From Bacillus sp. M6-12 (GTDB taxonomy: Bacteria > Bacillota > Bacilli > Bacillales > DSM-1321), in assembly GCF_002860285.1 (NCBI RefSeq), contig NZ_PGVF01000007.1, positions 1 through 64,000 of the forward strand: a stretch of 64,000 nucleotides of DNA, read 5' to 3'. The position numbers and the translations under genes are program-made. This document shows positions 45,072 to 53,812 of this stretch, piece after piece. Below the pieces are notes generated by a model. That model did no database searches. It saw nothing but the letters and a program-made list of their open reading frames with translations, and was not told the origin of the DNA. Within the stretch, counting starts at the first letter, position 1. The number at the start of each line of letters is the position of its first letter.

Positions 45072-46367
45072 TTATGTATTCTCAATTTCATAGGCGCGCC
45101 AGCTTACGAGCCGCTCCAGCAGCATCGATAACAGTACACCGATGATAAGACCGTTTGAGATGATTGGCTGGATCACAACGGGAAGATCAGTGAACAGAGC
45201 GGGAGAAGAGTTCATTAGACAAACTCCGATCAGGACAGGTACTGCAAGCCTGAAGATTGTATTGGAATTAAATGTATACCCGCTTAGGCTGCTAAAAGAA
45301 GTCCCAAATAGCTGCAGGTAAGCAACAAATAATACCGCGTTCCCAACCGTGATTGGCATAGTGGCCAGGAAAGAGCCAAACAATGGAACAAGGCCAATGA
45401 GTGTCAGCAAGCCGCCTCCCAGAAAGAATGGCAGCCGTTCAAAAATCCGGGTACTCTGAAGAAAACCGATTGACGACGTAAAAGGAGTGTACGGAACAAG
45501 CCCAAAACCTGTTCCCACTGCAGTAAAAATGGATGTGATGGCCATTGATTTCCGATATTGCTTATCTGCTGGTTCCTCCTGAAGCAATTCTGCTCCCGCC
45601 TTTATAGAGGTGATTGTGTTACTTAAGTTAATGACTACCGCGAAAAAAGACACCGCAATAATTCCGATCTCCAAATTCGGTTTTCCCAATGGAAATAACA
45701 CAAACGAAATCGCTTCTTGCACGGGCTGTACCCTTTCTTCAGGAAACAGCAAGGAAAATCCAAACCATCCAACCATCAATCCGATTAATATAGAAAAGTT
45801 GCTTATCGTTTTATTCCCTTTGATTTTCAGTACTATGACAAGGACTACGATCGCAATGGAATACAAGCTGATAGCAGTATCCAGCGTCCCGGTTTCATTA
45901 ACTTTAATCATTCCTTTAAAAAATATAAATATCAGCTGGAAGGTCAGCAGAAAAAGATAGACCGACATGACCATCTTGCTAAATACGTACTGGAGGAGTC
46001 TCATTCCATTAAAGACGGCAAGAAGCAAGATAAATAAGCAAGCCAACAGCACACCTGCAGCAATCCCTCCCCCAACGGCCGGCAAACTCATCCCCATAGC
46101 AGGAGCTGACAGGCCCAGGTTTAAAATAACTCCCCATAACAACCCTGAATGGCCTTCCATTAAAGGCAGCCGGTGGCCCAGCCATCCTTGAAAGATACAG
46201 GCAAGCCCCGTAACAATAAGGGAAATTCTAAGCATCATTTCCAAAGTTTCAGGGGGAAGCTCAAAAGCAGCAGCAATTGAAATAGGAACAACCACCGTGT
46301 TGGCAAATATAAAGAAAAGCCACTGAATGGACGAAAAAATGGTCAAAGTGGAGAACCAGTTTTTCAT
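45072..46367 (-). CDS. Purine/xanthine-type permease (NAT/NCS2 family)
   Basis: About 431 aa from the ATG at 46367; longer starts would run into the upstream terminator. Twelve to fourteen hydrophobic segments, with LPLMEGHSGLLWGVI near 70 and TSIKAGAELLQEEPADKQYRK in the second half. Closest by eye to the YwdJ branch of nucleobase permeases. It would import a purine or urate with H+. Single gene with its own terminator; no purine catabolic genes adjoin it. Confidence 0.8.
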   Translation of the reverse strand: MKNWFSTLTIFSSIQWLFFIFANTVVVPISIAAAFELPPETLEMMLRISLIVTGLACIFQGWLGHRLPLMEGHSGLLWGVILNLGLSAPAMGMSLPAVGGGIAAGVLLACLFILLLAVFNGMRLLQYVFSKMVMSVYLFLLTFQLIFIFFKGMIKVNETGTLDTAISLYSIAIVVLVIVLKIKGNKTISNFSILIGLMVGWFGFSLLFPEERVQPVQEAISFVLFPLGKPNLEIGIIAVSFFAVVINLSNTITSIKAGAELLQEEPADKQYRKSMAITSIFTAVGTGFGLVPYTPFTSSIGFLQSTRIFERLPFFLGGGLLTLIGLVPLFGSFLATMPITVGNAVLFVAYLQLFGTSFSSLSGYTFNSNTIFRLAVPVLIGVCLMNSSPALFTDLPVVIQPIISNGLIIGVLLSMLLERLVSWRAYEIENT

Positions 46368-46497
46368 AAAAACACCACGTTTCACATGTAAATTTCCTGG
46401 CATTGGCAAATATGTTATTCCCAACATTAATTTATTAATTATATCATTTTCTTCCCAGAGCTTATATCCCGGTTTGTTTTTTTCGATACAGAACAAA

Positions 46498-46536
46498 TAA
46501 AAAAGCTCATTCAGCAAAAAAACTGAACAAGCTTTT
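46498..46536 (-). terminator. Terminator of terC
   Basis: On the minus strand AAAAGCTtgTTCAG...CTGAAtgAGCTTTTTT. Confidence 0.85.
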
Positions 46537-46613
46537 CTAATCCAAAGGAAGGTACTGTAATAGCTACGGCAAACTCCGCTGGAAGCTTTAGTACCATCAA
46601 GAGATGTAATAAA

Positions 46614-47399
46614 TTAGGACTCCATATTAGCTGAGGAAATCTCATTTTTCTTATCCTTTGATAAAAACCAGCCGCCTAATGCGATTAAAATGAGAACTGT
46701 ATAAAAAGTCGCTTTCCATCCGGCAGAGCTGGCGAATCCTTCAGGCAATACAGCCAGCTCAGGATGTGACAGCGTGTAGACAGAGAGCTTTACGCCTACC
46801 CACCCAACAATCATAAAAGCTGCAATTTCCAGTCCCGGCTTTGTATGAAGCAGTTTGACAAAAAAGTTAGCGGCAAATCGCATGATTAACAGCCCGATAA
46901 ATCCTCCGGCAAAAATGACCAGGAACTTACCGCCATCAAGCCCGCCAATATTAGGAAGGGCTGTATTCGGAAGCGCAACAGCCAAGGCAACGGCTGCCAA
47001 AATAGAGTCAACCGCAAACGCTATATCAGCCAATTCTACTTTAAAAACAGTAACCCAGAATCCAGATTTCTTTTTTTCTTTTGAATCCTTACTGTCTTTC
47101 TTGCCCTTATTAACCAGGACTTTTCTAAAGATGTGGTTGAACGCAATAAATAGGAGGTATAGCGCACCTATCGCCTGAACCTGCCAAACATCAACGAGAA
47201 ACGAAATGGCAAATAAAGATGCAAAGCGGAAAATGAACGCGCCTGCAAGTCCGTAAAACAGCGCCTTTTTTCTTTCTTCTTCCGGAAGATGCTTAACCAT
47301 GATTGCCAGCACAAGCGCATTATCAGCTGCCAAAAGTCCCTCTATCGCAATAAGCAGCAATAGCACCCAGCCGTATTCCATTAGTATCGATAATTCCAT
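46614..47399 (-). CDS. TerC-family integral membrane protein, probable manganese exporter
   Basis: 261 aa with seven or more membrane helices and two acidic metal motifs: IEGLLAADNALVLAIMV near 20 and VELADIAFAVDSILA near 125. In Bacillus YceF/YkoY (MeeF/MeeY) this family exports Mn2+, possibly to load secreted metalloenzymes. It is the last gene of a cluster headed by a yybP-ykoY manganese riboswitch 1 kb upstream, so the metal assignment is well supported. ATG follows AAGGAGG. Confidence 0.9.
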   Translation of the reverse strand: MELSILMEYGWVLLLLIAIEGLLAADNALVLAIMVKHLPEEERKKALFYGLAGAFIFRFASLFAISFLVDVWQVQAIGALYLLFIAFNHIFRKVLVNKGKKDSKDSKEKKKSGFWVTVFKVELADIAFAVDSILAAVALAVALPNTALPNIGGLDGGKFLVIFAGGFIGLLIMRFAANFFVKLLHTKPGLEIAAFMIVGWVGVKLSVYTLSHPELAVLPEGFASSAGWKATFYTVLILIALGGWFLSKDKKNEISSANMES

Positions 47400-47425
47400 C
47401 TCTTAAATCCTCCTTTATTTATCTA

Positions 47426-47701
47426 TTAGATAAGGCGATGTTTTTGTTTGAGCGACTCAGGTGCCAATGCCACCATTCGTTCCAGAATGAATCCAGCAAT
47501 TACCACATCATCCACTATTCCAATAAAGGAAAGGAAATCTGGGATTAAGTCAAATGGAAAGAAAGCATAAGTCAGGATCATTAACACGCCCAAAACCTTC
47601 TTCAGAGGTTGAACCTCCCTTGATATGAAAAAGTCTTTCAAAAACGGTATGAACTTCCAAAACTTGAGAATAAACTTGACTCGCTTAGCAAACTTGAACA
47701 A
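47426..47701 (-). CDS. YkvA-family protein (DUF1232)
   Basis: About 91 aa from TTG at 47701 (AGAGGTG upstream; GTG at 47710 is an alternative). The DUF1232 core is LKKVLGVLMILTYAFFPFDL, then IPDFLSFIGIVDDVVIAGF. A small membrane-associated protein of unknown function. It lies between the Spo0M-like and terC genes on the same strand with short gaps. Confidence 0.85.
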   Translation of the reverse strand: MFKFAKRVKFILKFWKFIPFLKDFFISREVQPLKKVLGVLMILTYAFFPFDLIPDFLSFIGIVDDVVIAGFILERMVALAPESLKQKHRLI

Positions 47702-47714
47702 GATATTCACCTCT

Positions 47715-48104
47715 TTATCCGACGATTTGAATTACATCCTGGTCAATACTTTTGACTCCCTCATTAAACGTAAGCCTCGTTGTAAAACGGTAAGAAATTT
47801 CTTCGGTTGAAGCTTCGAGGAAATCCGGAAGCTGAAAAGCAAATGGAATTATATTTGTTTCTTCGGAGTGAATCTTTGATGTTGAGAGCATGGTTGTTGT
47901 ATCGATAACCATCTCCGCACCCTCTGTTGTATCTGTCATCACAAGGTCACAGTCGATTCGTTTGATTTGCTGCTCGATGGTGCCTCCTTTAATAATGAAA
48001 TACCCGTGAACCGGATTTCCCGCCTTATAAGTGTCCTTTTCTAGAATAAGATCGATTTTCGCTGAACCTATTCCTAATAGCGACATGTATTTCCTTAATA
48101 TCAC
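47715..48104 (-). CDS. Spo0M-like (arrestin-fold) protein, N-terminal half only
   Basis: 129 aa. IGSAKIDLILEKDTYKAGNP, then VHGYFIIKGGTIEQQIKRID is the Spo0M arrestin-like N-domain. Typical Spo0M has about 260 residues, so the C-domain is absent; the frame ends cleanly at DQDVIQIVG, suggesting a natural short form. Spo0M influences sporulation control and cytoskeleton contacts. The GTG start has AGGAGG at good spacing. Four bases before the ykvA-like gene. Confidence 0.8.
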   Translation of the reverse strand: MILRKYMSLLGIGSAKIDLILEKDTYKAGNPVHGYFIIKGGTIEQQIKRIDCDLVMTDTTEGAEMVIDTTTMLSTSKIHSEETNIIPFAFQLPDFLEASTEEISYRFTTRLTFNEGVKSIDQDVIQIVG

Positions 48105-48161
48105 TTAATACCCTCCTGAAATGATTTAATTTATAACCACTGTGGTTTAACGCCCCATAAA

Positions 48162-48290
48162 TTAGTTTTTGGCCTTCACATGTTTATCATCAATCCGTTT
48201 TTCGATCTTTTCGAGCTGTGCCCTGTCTTTTAAAAGCTCATCTTTATTTTTCTTAATCAGTTCCGCAAATGACATTCTCATTTTTTTCAA
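48162..48290 (-). CDS. fbpB: FbpB-family small basic protein
   Basis: 42 aa, below usual gene-call limits. TTG start at 48290 with GGAGAG seven bases upstream; reads MKKMRMSFAELIKKNKDELL, then KDRAQLEKIEKRIDDKHVKA, the FbpB/C pattern (MSF.EL...NK.ELL.D...LE.IE.RI..KH). FbpB partners the Fur-controlled sRNA FsrA in iron sparing in Bacillus. A partial Fur box overlaps the start region. Located just after the manganese-riboswitch terminators. Confidence 0.8.
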   Translation of the reverse strand: MKKMRMSFAELIKKNKDELLKDRAQLEKIEKRIDDKHVKAKN

Positions 48291-48299
48291 TGATTATCT
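48285..48299 (-). promoter_or_regulatory. Partial Fur box at the fbpB start
   Basis: On the minus strand AGATAATCATTGAAA matches TGATAATNATTATCA at 10 of 14 positions, overlapping the ribosome binding site region. Confidence 0.35.
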
Positions 48300-48328
48300 C
48301 TCCATTCATCGTTTATTTAAATGGCCAA

Positions 48329-48363
48329 TAAAAAAACCTTCACCGATATTCGGCAAAGGTTTT
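48329..48363 (-). terminator. Second terminator downstream of the Mn riboswitch
   Basis: On the minus strand AAAACCTTtGCCGA-ata-TCGGtgAAGGTTTTTTT; strong stem and T run, in tandem with the riboswitch terminator. Confidence 0.85.
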
Positions 48364-48374
48364 AAATACAAATA

Positions 48375-48495
48375 AAGACCTTTACCATTGGTAAAGGTCT
48401 TGCTAACAACAACGGTCATGTTGCCAACAAAGCCGGGAGCGGATACTCCGAAATGACGACTCTGCTGTAAAAGCTACTCCCCTTTAGGAGACTTC
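48375..48495 (-). ncRNA. yybP-ykoY manganese riboswitch
   Basis: On the minus strand the conserved opening AAAGGGGAGTAGC is followed by GTCGTCATTTCGGAGTATCC, then CCGGCTTTGTTGGCAACATG, and a terminator AAGACCTTTACC-aat-GGTAAAGGTCTT (48375-48401). This is the architecture of the Mn2+-sensing yybP-ykoY aptamer, in which Mn2+ favours antitermination. A TerC-family exporter gene at the end of the downstream cluster is the expected target. Confidence 0.88.
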
Positions 48496-48517
48496 TATTC
48501 AACTATTTATATTTACT

Positions 48518-48546
48518 ATATTATATTGGCTATTCTATTATGTCAA
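48518..48546 (-). promoter_or_regulatory. Sigma-A promoter of the riboswitch transcript
   Basis: On the minus strand TTGACA (48546-48541) is followed after 15 bases by TATAAT, or after 17 by TAATAT, about 25 bases before the aptamer. Confidence 0.75.
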
Positions 48547-48652
48547 CAGTTTATTTGTCTGTATCCCTTCAGCCAATCATAAAAAGCTCAGGAAGCATAA
48601 AGAATAAGATAACTCTTTTAGGTAAAGGATATTTTTCGAGGAGGTGTTATAC

Positions 48653-48892
48653 ATGGCTAAGATTGGTGTAGAACAATCATTAACTAACGTCCAGCAAGCC
48701 TTGCGTGACAGAGGTCATGAAGTAGTCCAGCTAAGACAAGAGTCTGATGCAAACGGCTGTCAATGCTGCGTAATTTCAGGTCAGGATGAAAATGTGATGG
48801 GCATGCAAGCCACTTCTGTTCAAGCTTCAGTTATTGATGCAAGCGGCCTTACGGCAGAAGAAGTATGTCAGCAGGTGGAAAGCAGGATTTAA
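48653..48892 (+). CDS. YkuS/UPF0180-family protein
   Basis: 79 aa, starting [20 protein letters not shown] and containing [18 protein letters not shown]; matches the UPF0180 family found across Bacillus. Function unknown; small cytosolic protein with a Cys-X-Cys-Cys motif. ATG behind GAGGAGGTG. Confidence 0.88.
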   Translation: MAKIGVEQSLTNVQQALRDRGHEVVQLRQESDANGCQCCVISGQDENVMGMQATSVQASVIDASGLTAEEVCQQVESRI

Positions 48893-49105
48893 CAAAAACG
48901 TAAATTTAGAATGTGATCTGGGTTAGATCCCATGTGAGAACTTTTATTTATCTGCATTAACAGCAGCAGTTCCTTAACATTTTGAAGGATGAACTAACTG
49001 TATTTTGAAGGGGAGCATTGCTTCCCTTCTTACTTTGATTCAAGATTTATCGTTCCTTTCTTGCTCACTTCCATTCTCAAAGATGATTTAAAGGAGGAAA
49101 TCTTA

Positions 49106-49351
49106 ATGCCTGATCGAAACCCGCTATCCAATGAAGGCAATTTAGATTCAAGAAGCGATAACAATGCAGATTTAACGCATGATAATGCTGTGGATGTTTC
49201 CAATTTATCAACGAATCGTGATAAAAATCCTAAAATAGGCTCACGTGGCCGCGGGCCCATCATTATAAATGATCCGGATGCTACAGTGTTAAATGAAGCA
49301 ATTTTTGAAAACTCTGACCGTGAATATTACGATCGCGATCTTTTCCGATAG
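49106..49351 (+). CDS. 81-aa hydrophilic protein
   Basis: ATG at 49106 with AAAGGAGGAAATCTTA. Asn/Asp/Arg-rich (MPDRNPLSNEGNLDSRSDNN at the start), with GSRGRGPIIINDPDATVLNE in the second half, a conserved-looking patch. No membrane segment or Cys. Family not recognised. Confidence 0.7.
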   Translation: MPDRNPLSNEGNLDSRSDNNADLTHDNAVDVSNLSTNRDKNPKIGSRGRGPIIINDPDATVLNEAIFENSDREYYDRDLFR

Positions 49352-49412
49352 GAAAGTTACAACCTGGGTCAAGGAACAGGCGTTTCTTGACTCTCTTAAC
49401 TGCGAATACCGA

Positions 49413-50924
49413 TTACATTGTTACCCCATCTTTAAAAATTGCTATCTCTTTAAATCCAAACCGCTCATTATTTGTTATCCTCTTTCCTGATGCTACATCC
49501 AAGATATATTGAAAGAAGTGATCAGAAAGATTATCCATTCCTTCATCACCGATCAGGACACCTGCATTATAATCAATCCAGTTTTTCTTGTGTTCAGCCA
49601 AAGCTGTATTTGTAGAAATTTTGACAGTCGGAACCGGTCCTCCAAATGGAGTGCCCCTTCCAGTAGTAAACAAGACAATCTGGCACCCGGCAGCAGCCAG
49701 GGCAGTGACAGACACCAGATCATTTCCTGGACCTTGCAGCAAGTGTAATCCGGTTTCCCTGAGCCTCTCTCCATAATCAAGGACATCCAGTATAGGGGCA
49801 AAGCCTCCCTTTTGTACACAGCCAAGTGATTTTTCCTCTAGCGTAGTAATGCCGCCCTTCTTATTGCCTGGCGATGGGTTTTCATAAACAGGCTGTTCAT
49901 ACTTAATAAAATATTGCTTAAAGTCATTTACGAGATGAACAATTTTTGTAAAAACCGCCTCATCCTTGGCCCGATCCATCAAAATCGTTTCTGCTCCAAA
50001 CATTTCGGGTACCTCCGTTAAAACTGTTGCACCTCCAACTTTCACCAGCATATCTGAAAAGGCTCCAACAAGAGGATTTGCAGTTATCCCGGATAAACCG
50101 TCTGAGCCGCCGCATTTGAGACCTACCTTTAATTTTGAGACTGGTACTTCTTCTCTTGAAAAAGCTGATGCATACTCAGCCAGCTCAGATATCAACTCCA
50201 AGCCCAGCTCCATTTCATCCTCAACCTGCTGTACGCTTAAAAACTTAACCCGATTCGGATTATAATCACCAATTTCATTCTTGAACAAATCAATATAATT
50301 ATTTTCACATCCAAGCCCTAAGACCAAAACTCCGCCGGCATTGGGATGGTGGATTAAATCCGCCAGAATCTTTTGTGTATACTTTAGGTCATCCCCCAGC
50401 TGAGAGCAGCCGTATGGATGTGAAAAATGTTGAATCCCATCAATATTTTCTATTTTAATCTGTTTTTCAGCTAATATAGCGAGGTTTTCAGAAGTCTTAT
50501 TTATGCAGCCAACCGTATTAATAATCCAAATTTCATTGCGGACTCCTACGTCTCCATTTTCGCGGGTATATCCTAAAAAAGTTGGAATATTGGCCTCATA
50601 AGCATCAAAGGCTTTATTCCCTTCAGGAGAGTATGTATATTCAAGCTGCCCAGATAAATTTGTTCTCATATTATGGGTATGTATATGCTCTCCCGCTACA
50701 ATATCCCTTGTAGCATGTCCAATCGGGTAGCCGAATTTCACAACATTTGAACCGTTCATTATTTTAGAGGCTGCCATTTTGTGGCCGCTTGGAATATCTT
50801 CCTGTACCTCAATTACAACACTGTTTACCTTTATCTGTTCCCCCTTTTTAACATCCTGGAGGCTTACGAATACATTGTCTGAGGGATGAATTTGTATTGC
50901 TTTTTGGGCTGTAGAATTTGACAT
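49413..50924 (-). CDS. uxaA: Altronate/galactarate dehydratase (UxaA family)
   Basis: 503 aa, fusing the N-terminal SAF-like domain (1-95, with GHKMAASKI) and the catalytic UxaA domain (GYTRENGDVGVRNEIWIINT, VLGLGCENN, LKCGGSDGLSGITANP). It dehydrates D-altronate to 2-keto-3-deoxygluconate using Fe2+. Last gene of the sugar-acid operon, 101 bases behind the DapA-type aldolase gene with an intervening hairpin. No uronate isomerase or tagaturonate reductase is present, so altronate or a related aldonate may be the imported substrate. Confidence 0.92.
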   Translation of the reverse strand: MSNSTAQKAIQIHPSDNVFVSLQDVKKGEQIKVNSVVIEVQEDIPSGHKMAASKIMNGSNVVKFGYPIGHATRDIVAGEHIHTHNMRTNLSGQLEYTYSPEGNKAFDAYEANIPTFLGYTRENGDVGVRNEIWIINTVGCINKTSENLAILAEKQIKIENIDGIQHFSHPYGCSQLGDDLKYTQKILADLIHHPNAGGVLVLGLGCENNYIDLFKNEIGDYNPNRVKFLSVQQVEDEMELGLELISELAEYASAFSREEVPVSKLKVGLKCGGSDGLSGITANPLVGAFSDMLVKVGGATVLTEVPEMFGAETILMDRAKDEAVFTKIVHLVNDFKQYFIKYEQPVYENPSPGNKKGGITTLEEKSLGCVQKGGFAPILDVLDYGERLRETGLHLLQGPGNDLVSVTALAAAGCQIVLFTTGRGTPFGGPVPTVKISTNTALAEHKKNWIDYNAGVLIGDEGMDNLSDHFFQYILDVASGKRITNNERFGFKEIAIFKDGVTM

Positions 50925-50990
50925 AAAATCTTCCTTCCAAGCTTAAATTTTTGATAAGCGATAACCTGCTATCCTGCTTTCCCTACAGCT

Positions 50991-51018
50991 AAGAGGCTGG
51001 CTTATTGGCCAACCTCTT
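50991..51018 (-). other. Intercistronic hairpin before uxaA
   Basis: AAGAGGTTGGC-caataa-GCCAGCCTCTT on the minus strand, without a T run. It may tune expression or mRNA stability between the aldolase gene and uxaA. Confidence 0.6.
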
Positions 51019-51025
51019 AACAATC

Positions 51026-51934
51026 TTATATAATGCCAGCGTCTTTTAATATCCGCGTCAGATGAGCCTTCTTCTCTTCTGACAGCTCCCTTGCTGGGGG
51101 CAGTACATGCGTAGAAATATCAAGCCCAGTTAACTTTGTTGCTTCTTTAACTACATTTACAAAAGGAGAATCAAGCTTATACATGAGCGGAAGCGGTGCC
51201 AGCTGCTGATGAAGCTGCATTGCTTTCTCAAAGTTATTTGCTTTAACTGCCTGATAGATTCCTATCGTGAGCTGAGGTGCAAAGTTGGCACTGGCCGAAA
51301 TAGCACCATCTCCTCCCAAAGCCAGGGTGTTCAGCAAATGGTCATCATATCCGCAAAAAACCGAGAAATGAGGATGCTTCTTTTTTACTTTCAATATCAT
51401 TTCCCGAATATGTCCCGCGGTGTCAACCGTTTCCTTAATCCCTACTATATTTTCATGCTCCTCAACCAATTGCAGCACAAGCTCAGGGCTTAAATCCTGG
51501 CCGGTTAGATTTGGGAAGTTGTATAACAAGATCGGGATATTAACGGACTGGGCAATTTGCCGGTAGTGCTTCAATAGATTTTCCTCAGTCAGTACCCAAT
51601 AGTAAGGATTTAAGACAACTACTGCATCTGCCCCGATCTCTTGGGAATGCCTGTTTAGTTCGATTACTTCCCTAGTATTGGTGCTGCCTGTTCCGATCAG
51701 AACAGGAACACGATGATTCACATAAGGCACTGCAAATTCAGCAACTTCTTTTCGTTCTGCAATAGACATTTGTGAAAACTCTCCGCCTGTACCCAGGAAA
51801 AAGAGGCCGTTCACTCCTGAATCTATTAAAGAATCTATTAATAGACCCATGCCTTTTTCATTAAGGCTGCCATCACTATTTAATATCGTTGAGACCGGCG
51901 GAATGATACCTTGGAACCTCACTTGATTTGTCAT
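51026..51934 (-). CDS. DapA-superfamily aldolase (KDG aldolase-like)
   Basis: 302 aa, class I aldolase of the N-acetylneuraminate lyase/DHDPS superfamily. FLGTGGEFSQM near 45, the catalytic Tyr in ILLYNFPNLTG near 135 and the Schiff-base Lys in VGIKETVDT near 163 are visible. Operon context points to 2-keto-3-deoxyaldonate cleavage (YagE/YjhH type) rather than lysine synthesis. It would offer a non-phosphorylated exit from KDG parallel to KdgK-KdgA. ATG follows AGAGGTG. Confidence 0.88.
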   Translation of the reverse strand: MTNQVRFQGIIPPVSTILNSDGSLNEKGMGLLIDSLIDSGVNGLFFLGTGGEFSQMSIAERKEVAEFAVPYVNHRVPVLIGTGSTNTREVIELNRHSQEIGADAVVVLNPYYWVLTEENLLKHYRQIAQSVNIPILLYNFPNLTGQDLSPELVLQLVEEHENIVGIKETVDTAGHIREMILKVKKKHPHFSVFCGYDDHLLNTLALGGDGAISASANFAPQLTIGIYQAVKANNFEKAMQLHQQLAPLPLMYKLDSPFVNVVKEATKLTGLDISTHVLPPARELSEEKKAHLTRILKDAGII

Positions 51935-51946
51935 ATGAACTCACCT

Positions 51947-53221
51947 CTATTTTATGAACCATTCCATCGGTACTGTTACTAGCCCCGGGAATAGTACGAG
52001 TAAAATCAAAATACCAAATTGAACAGCCAGGAATGGCCAAATTCCTTTTGTTATTTCTACCATACTAATTTTACTGATTCCAGCTCCGACATATAATACC
52101 GTTCCTACTGGAGGGGTGATTAATCCAATTGATAAGTTGATAACCATTAACAATCCGAAATACACAGGGTCAATTCCAACTGCCTTAACTACTGGGAGCA
52201 GGACAGGTGTAAAGATTAGGATCGCCGGTGTAAGGTCCATTACACAGCCTACGATTAATAGGAATAGCATAATGATTAACAGCAGAAGTGTTGGGTTTGT
52301 GGTCATCCCGGACAGAAATTCTCCTAATTGTCTTGGAATTTGTCCCACTGTAATTGCATATCCTGACACGATTGCAGTCGCAGCAACAAACATTGTAATT
52401 CCTGTAGTTTTGGCCGTTTCAACAAATACTTTTGGTAGTTCAACGAGTTTCATCTCGCGGTAACCAATTGAAATAATCAAAGCGTAAACAGCAGCTACAA
52501 CCCCTGCTTCAGTTGGTGTAAAAATACCCCCGCGAAGCCCTACAATAATAATAACCGGGAGCAATAATGCCCAGAATGCCCGAACAAAAGCAGTCCATCT
52601 TTCTTTTCCTGTTGCCTTAGCCATTGTTTCACTTTCATCCCGTTTTGCAACAAAGAACCAAACAACCATTAATCCAAGTGCGATCAATATACCCGGAACA
52701 ATTCCTGCCATAAATAGCTTGGTAATCGAAACACCGCCGACTACTCCGAATAAAATCATTGGGATACTCGGAGGAATAATAGTTCCAATAATACCTGTTG
52801 CAGCCGTTAAGCCTGTTGCACGATTTTTGTTATAGCCTTTTGAAATCATCATTGGAATAAGGATTGCACCAAGTGCCGCTGTATCTGCAACAGCCGAACC
52901 TGATAAACCGGCAAAGATTACACCGGCGATAATAACAACATAACCTAATCCGCCGCGGATATGCCCCACAAGCGAAGTGGCAAAATCAACGATACGCTTT
53001 GAAACTCCACCGACATTCATAATCTCACCTGTCAGGATGAAAAAAGGAATGGCCATTAAGGAGAAGCTATTAGCCCCTTTGATTAAATATTCTCCCAGTA
53101 TCCCTGTATCGAATAAACCAAGAGTAACCAGCAAAACTACTGCACTGATTAGCATGGAGATGGCAACTGGAACTCCAATTAGCAGCATGGAGAATAGGGA
53201 TGCAATAAACAGCCAAATCAT
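51947..53221 (-). CDS. dctM: TRAP transporter large permease DctM
   Basis: 424 aa with about 12 membrane helices and the DctM signature PSIPMILFGVVGGVSITKLF near 150. It forms the ion-coupled channel of a TRAP system with DctQ and the DctP binding protein. Its start overlaps dctQ by four bases. Substrate inferred as a hexuronate or aldonate from the operon. Confidence 0.95.
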   Translation of the reverse strand: MIWLFIASLFSMLLIGVPVAISMLISAVVLLVTLGLFDTGILGEYLIKGANSFSLMAIPFFILTGEIMNVGGVSKRIVDFATSLVGHIRGGLGYVVIIAGVIFAGLSGSAVADTAALGAILIPMMISKGYNKNRATGLTAATGIIGTIIPPSIPMILFGVVGGVSITKLFMAGIVPGILIALGLMVVWFFVAKRDESETMAKATGKERWTAFVRAFWALLLPVIIIVGLRGGIFTPTEAGVVAAVYALIISIGYREMKLVELPKVFVETAKTTGITMFVAATAIVSGYAITVGQIPRQLGEFLSGMTTNPTLLLLIIMLFLLIVGCVMDLTPAILIFTPVLLPVVKAVGIDPVYFGLLMVINLSIGLITPPVGTVLYVGAGISKISMVEITKGIWPFLAVQFGILILLVLFPGLVTVPMEWFIK

Positions 53222-53736
53222 TTTATTTTACCTCCTTCGATGTCAGGATCCCCGGTCATAGGAAGGTCACCCTTGTTCAAAAAAACAAATTGAATGGTTT
53301 GTACAGCACTAAAGATTATCATTAGCACGCCAGCCACTACTCCTGCCAGATAAAAGACTGCTACCGGCAGCCCAGTTGCAGGGCCAGAAACCACACTGTT
53401 TAAATCAATCATTTTAAATAGACCATCGATAAACAGAGTTAAGACAAAAATGGTTACTGCACTAGCCAATAAAGATAAAACTTTTTGAACTGGTTTTGGA
53501 ACATTCGAAGTTAATATATCGACACCCAAATGGGCTTTATCTTTCGCTGCCACTATAGCGCCTAAAAAGATGATCCAAACAAACATATATCGCGCCAGTT
53601 CCTCTGACCAGGTAATCCCTGAGTTAAAGAAATATCGAAGAACAACATTCAGGAATACCAGGCCTACCATACCCGCCAAAATGAGTATGATGGACCAGTT
53701 GAGAATTCCATTTAATACTTTTAAAAATTTCCCCAT
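53218..53736 (-). CDS. dctQ: TRAP transporter small permease DctQ
   Basis: About 172 aa from the ATG at 53736 (GAGGTGG upstream; GTG at 53745 possible). Four membrane helices with WSEELARYMFVWIIFLGAIV near 40, the DctQ hallmark. Coupled to dctM. Confidence 0.93.
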   Translation of the reverse strand: MGKFLKVLNGILNWSIILILAGMVGLVFLNVVLRYFFNSGITWSEELARYMFVWIIFLGAIVAAKDKAHLGVDILTSNVPKPVQKVLSLLASAVTIFVLTLFIDGLFKMIDLNSVVSGPATGLPVAVFYLAGVVAGVLMIIFSAVQTIQFVFLNKGDLPMTGDPDIEGGKIK

Positions 53737-53812
53737 CTTTTCCACCTCACGTAAGATGATTTATCGATTAGCTGAACTTTAATTAATGCCATGCCTCATT
53801 TTTTTAAGAATC

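Noticed and set aside
48375-48495. CRISPR-like repeats or plain terminator array
   Set aside because: The two hairpins belong to a yybP-ykoY riboswitch expression platform and a second terminator; no spacer-repeat periodicity exists.
51026-51934. Lysine-pathway dihydrodipicolinate synthase
   Set aside because: The fold is shared, but it sits in a sugar-acid operon, and no lysine biosynthesis gene is near.
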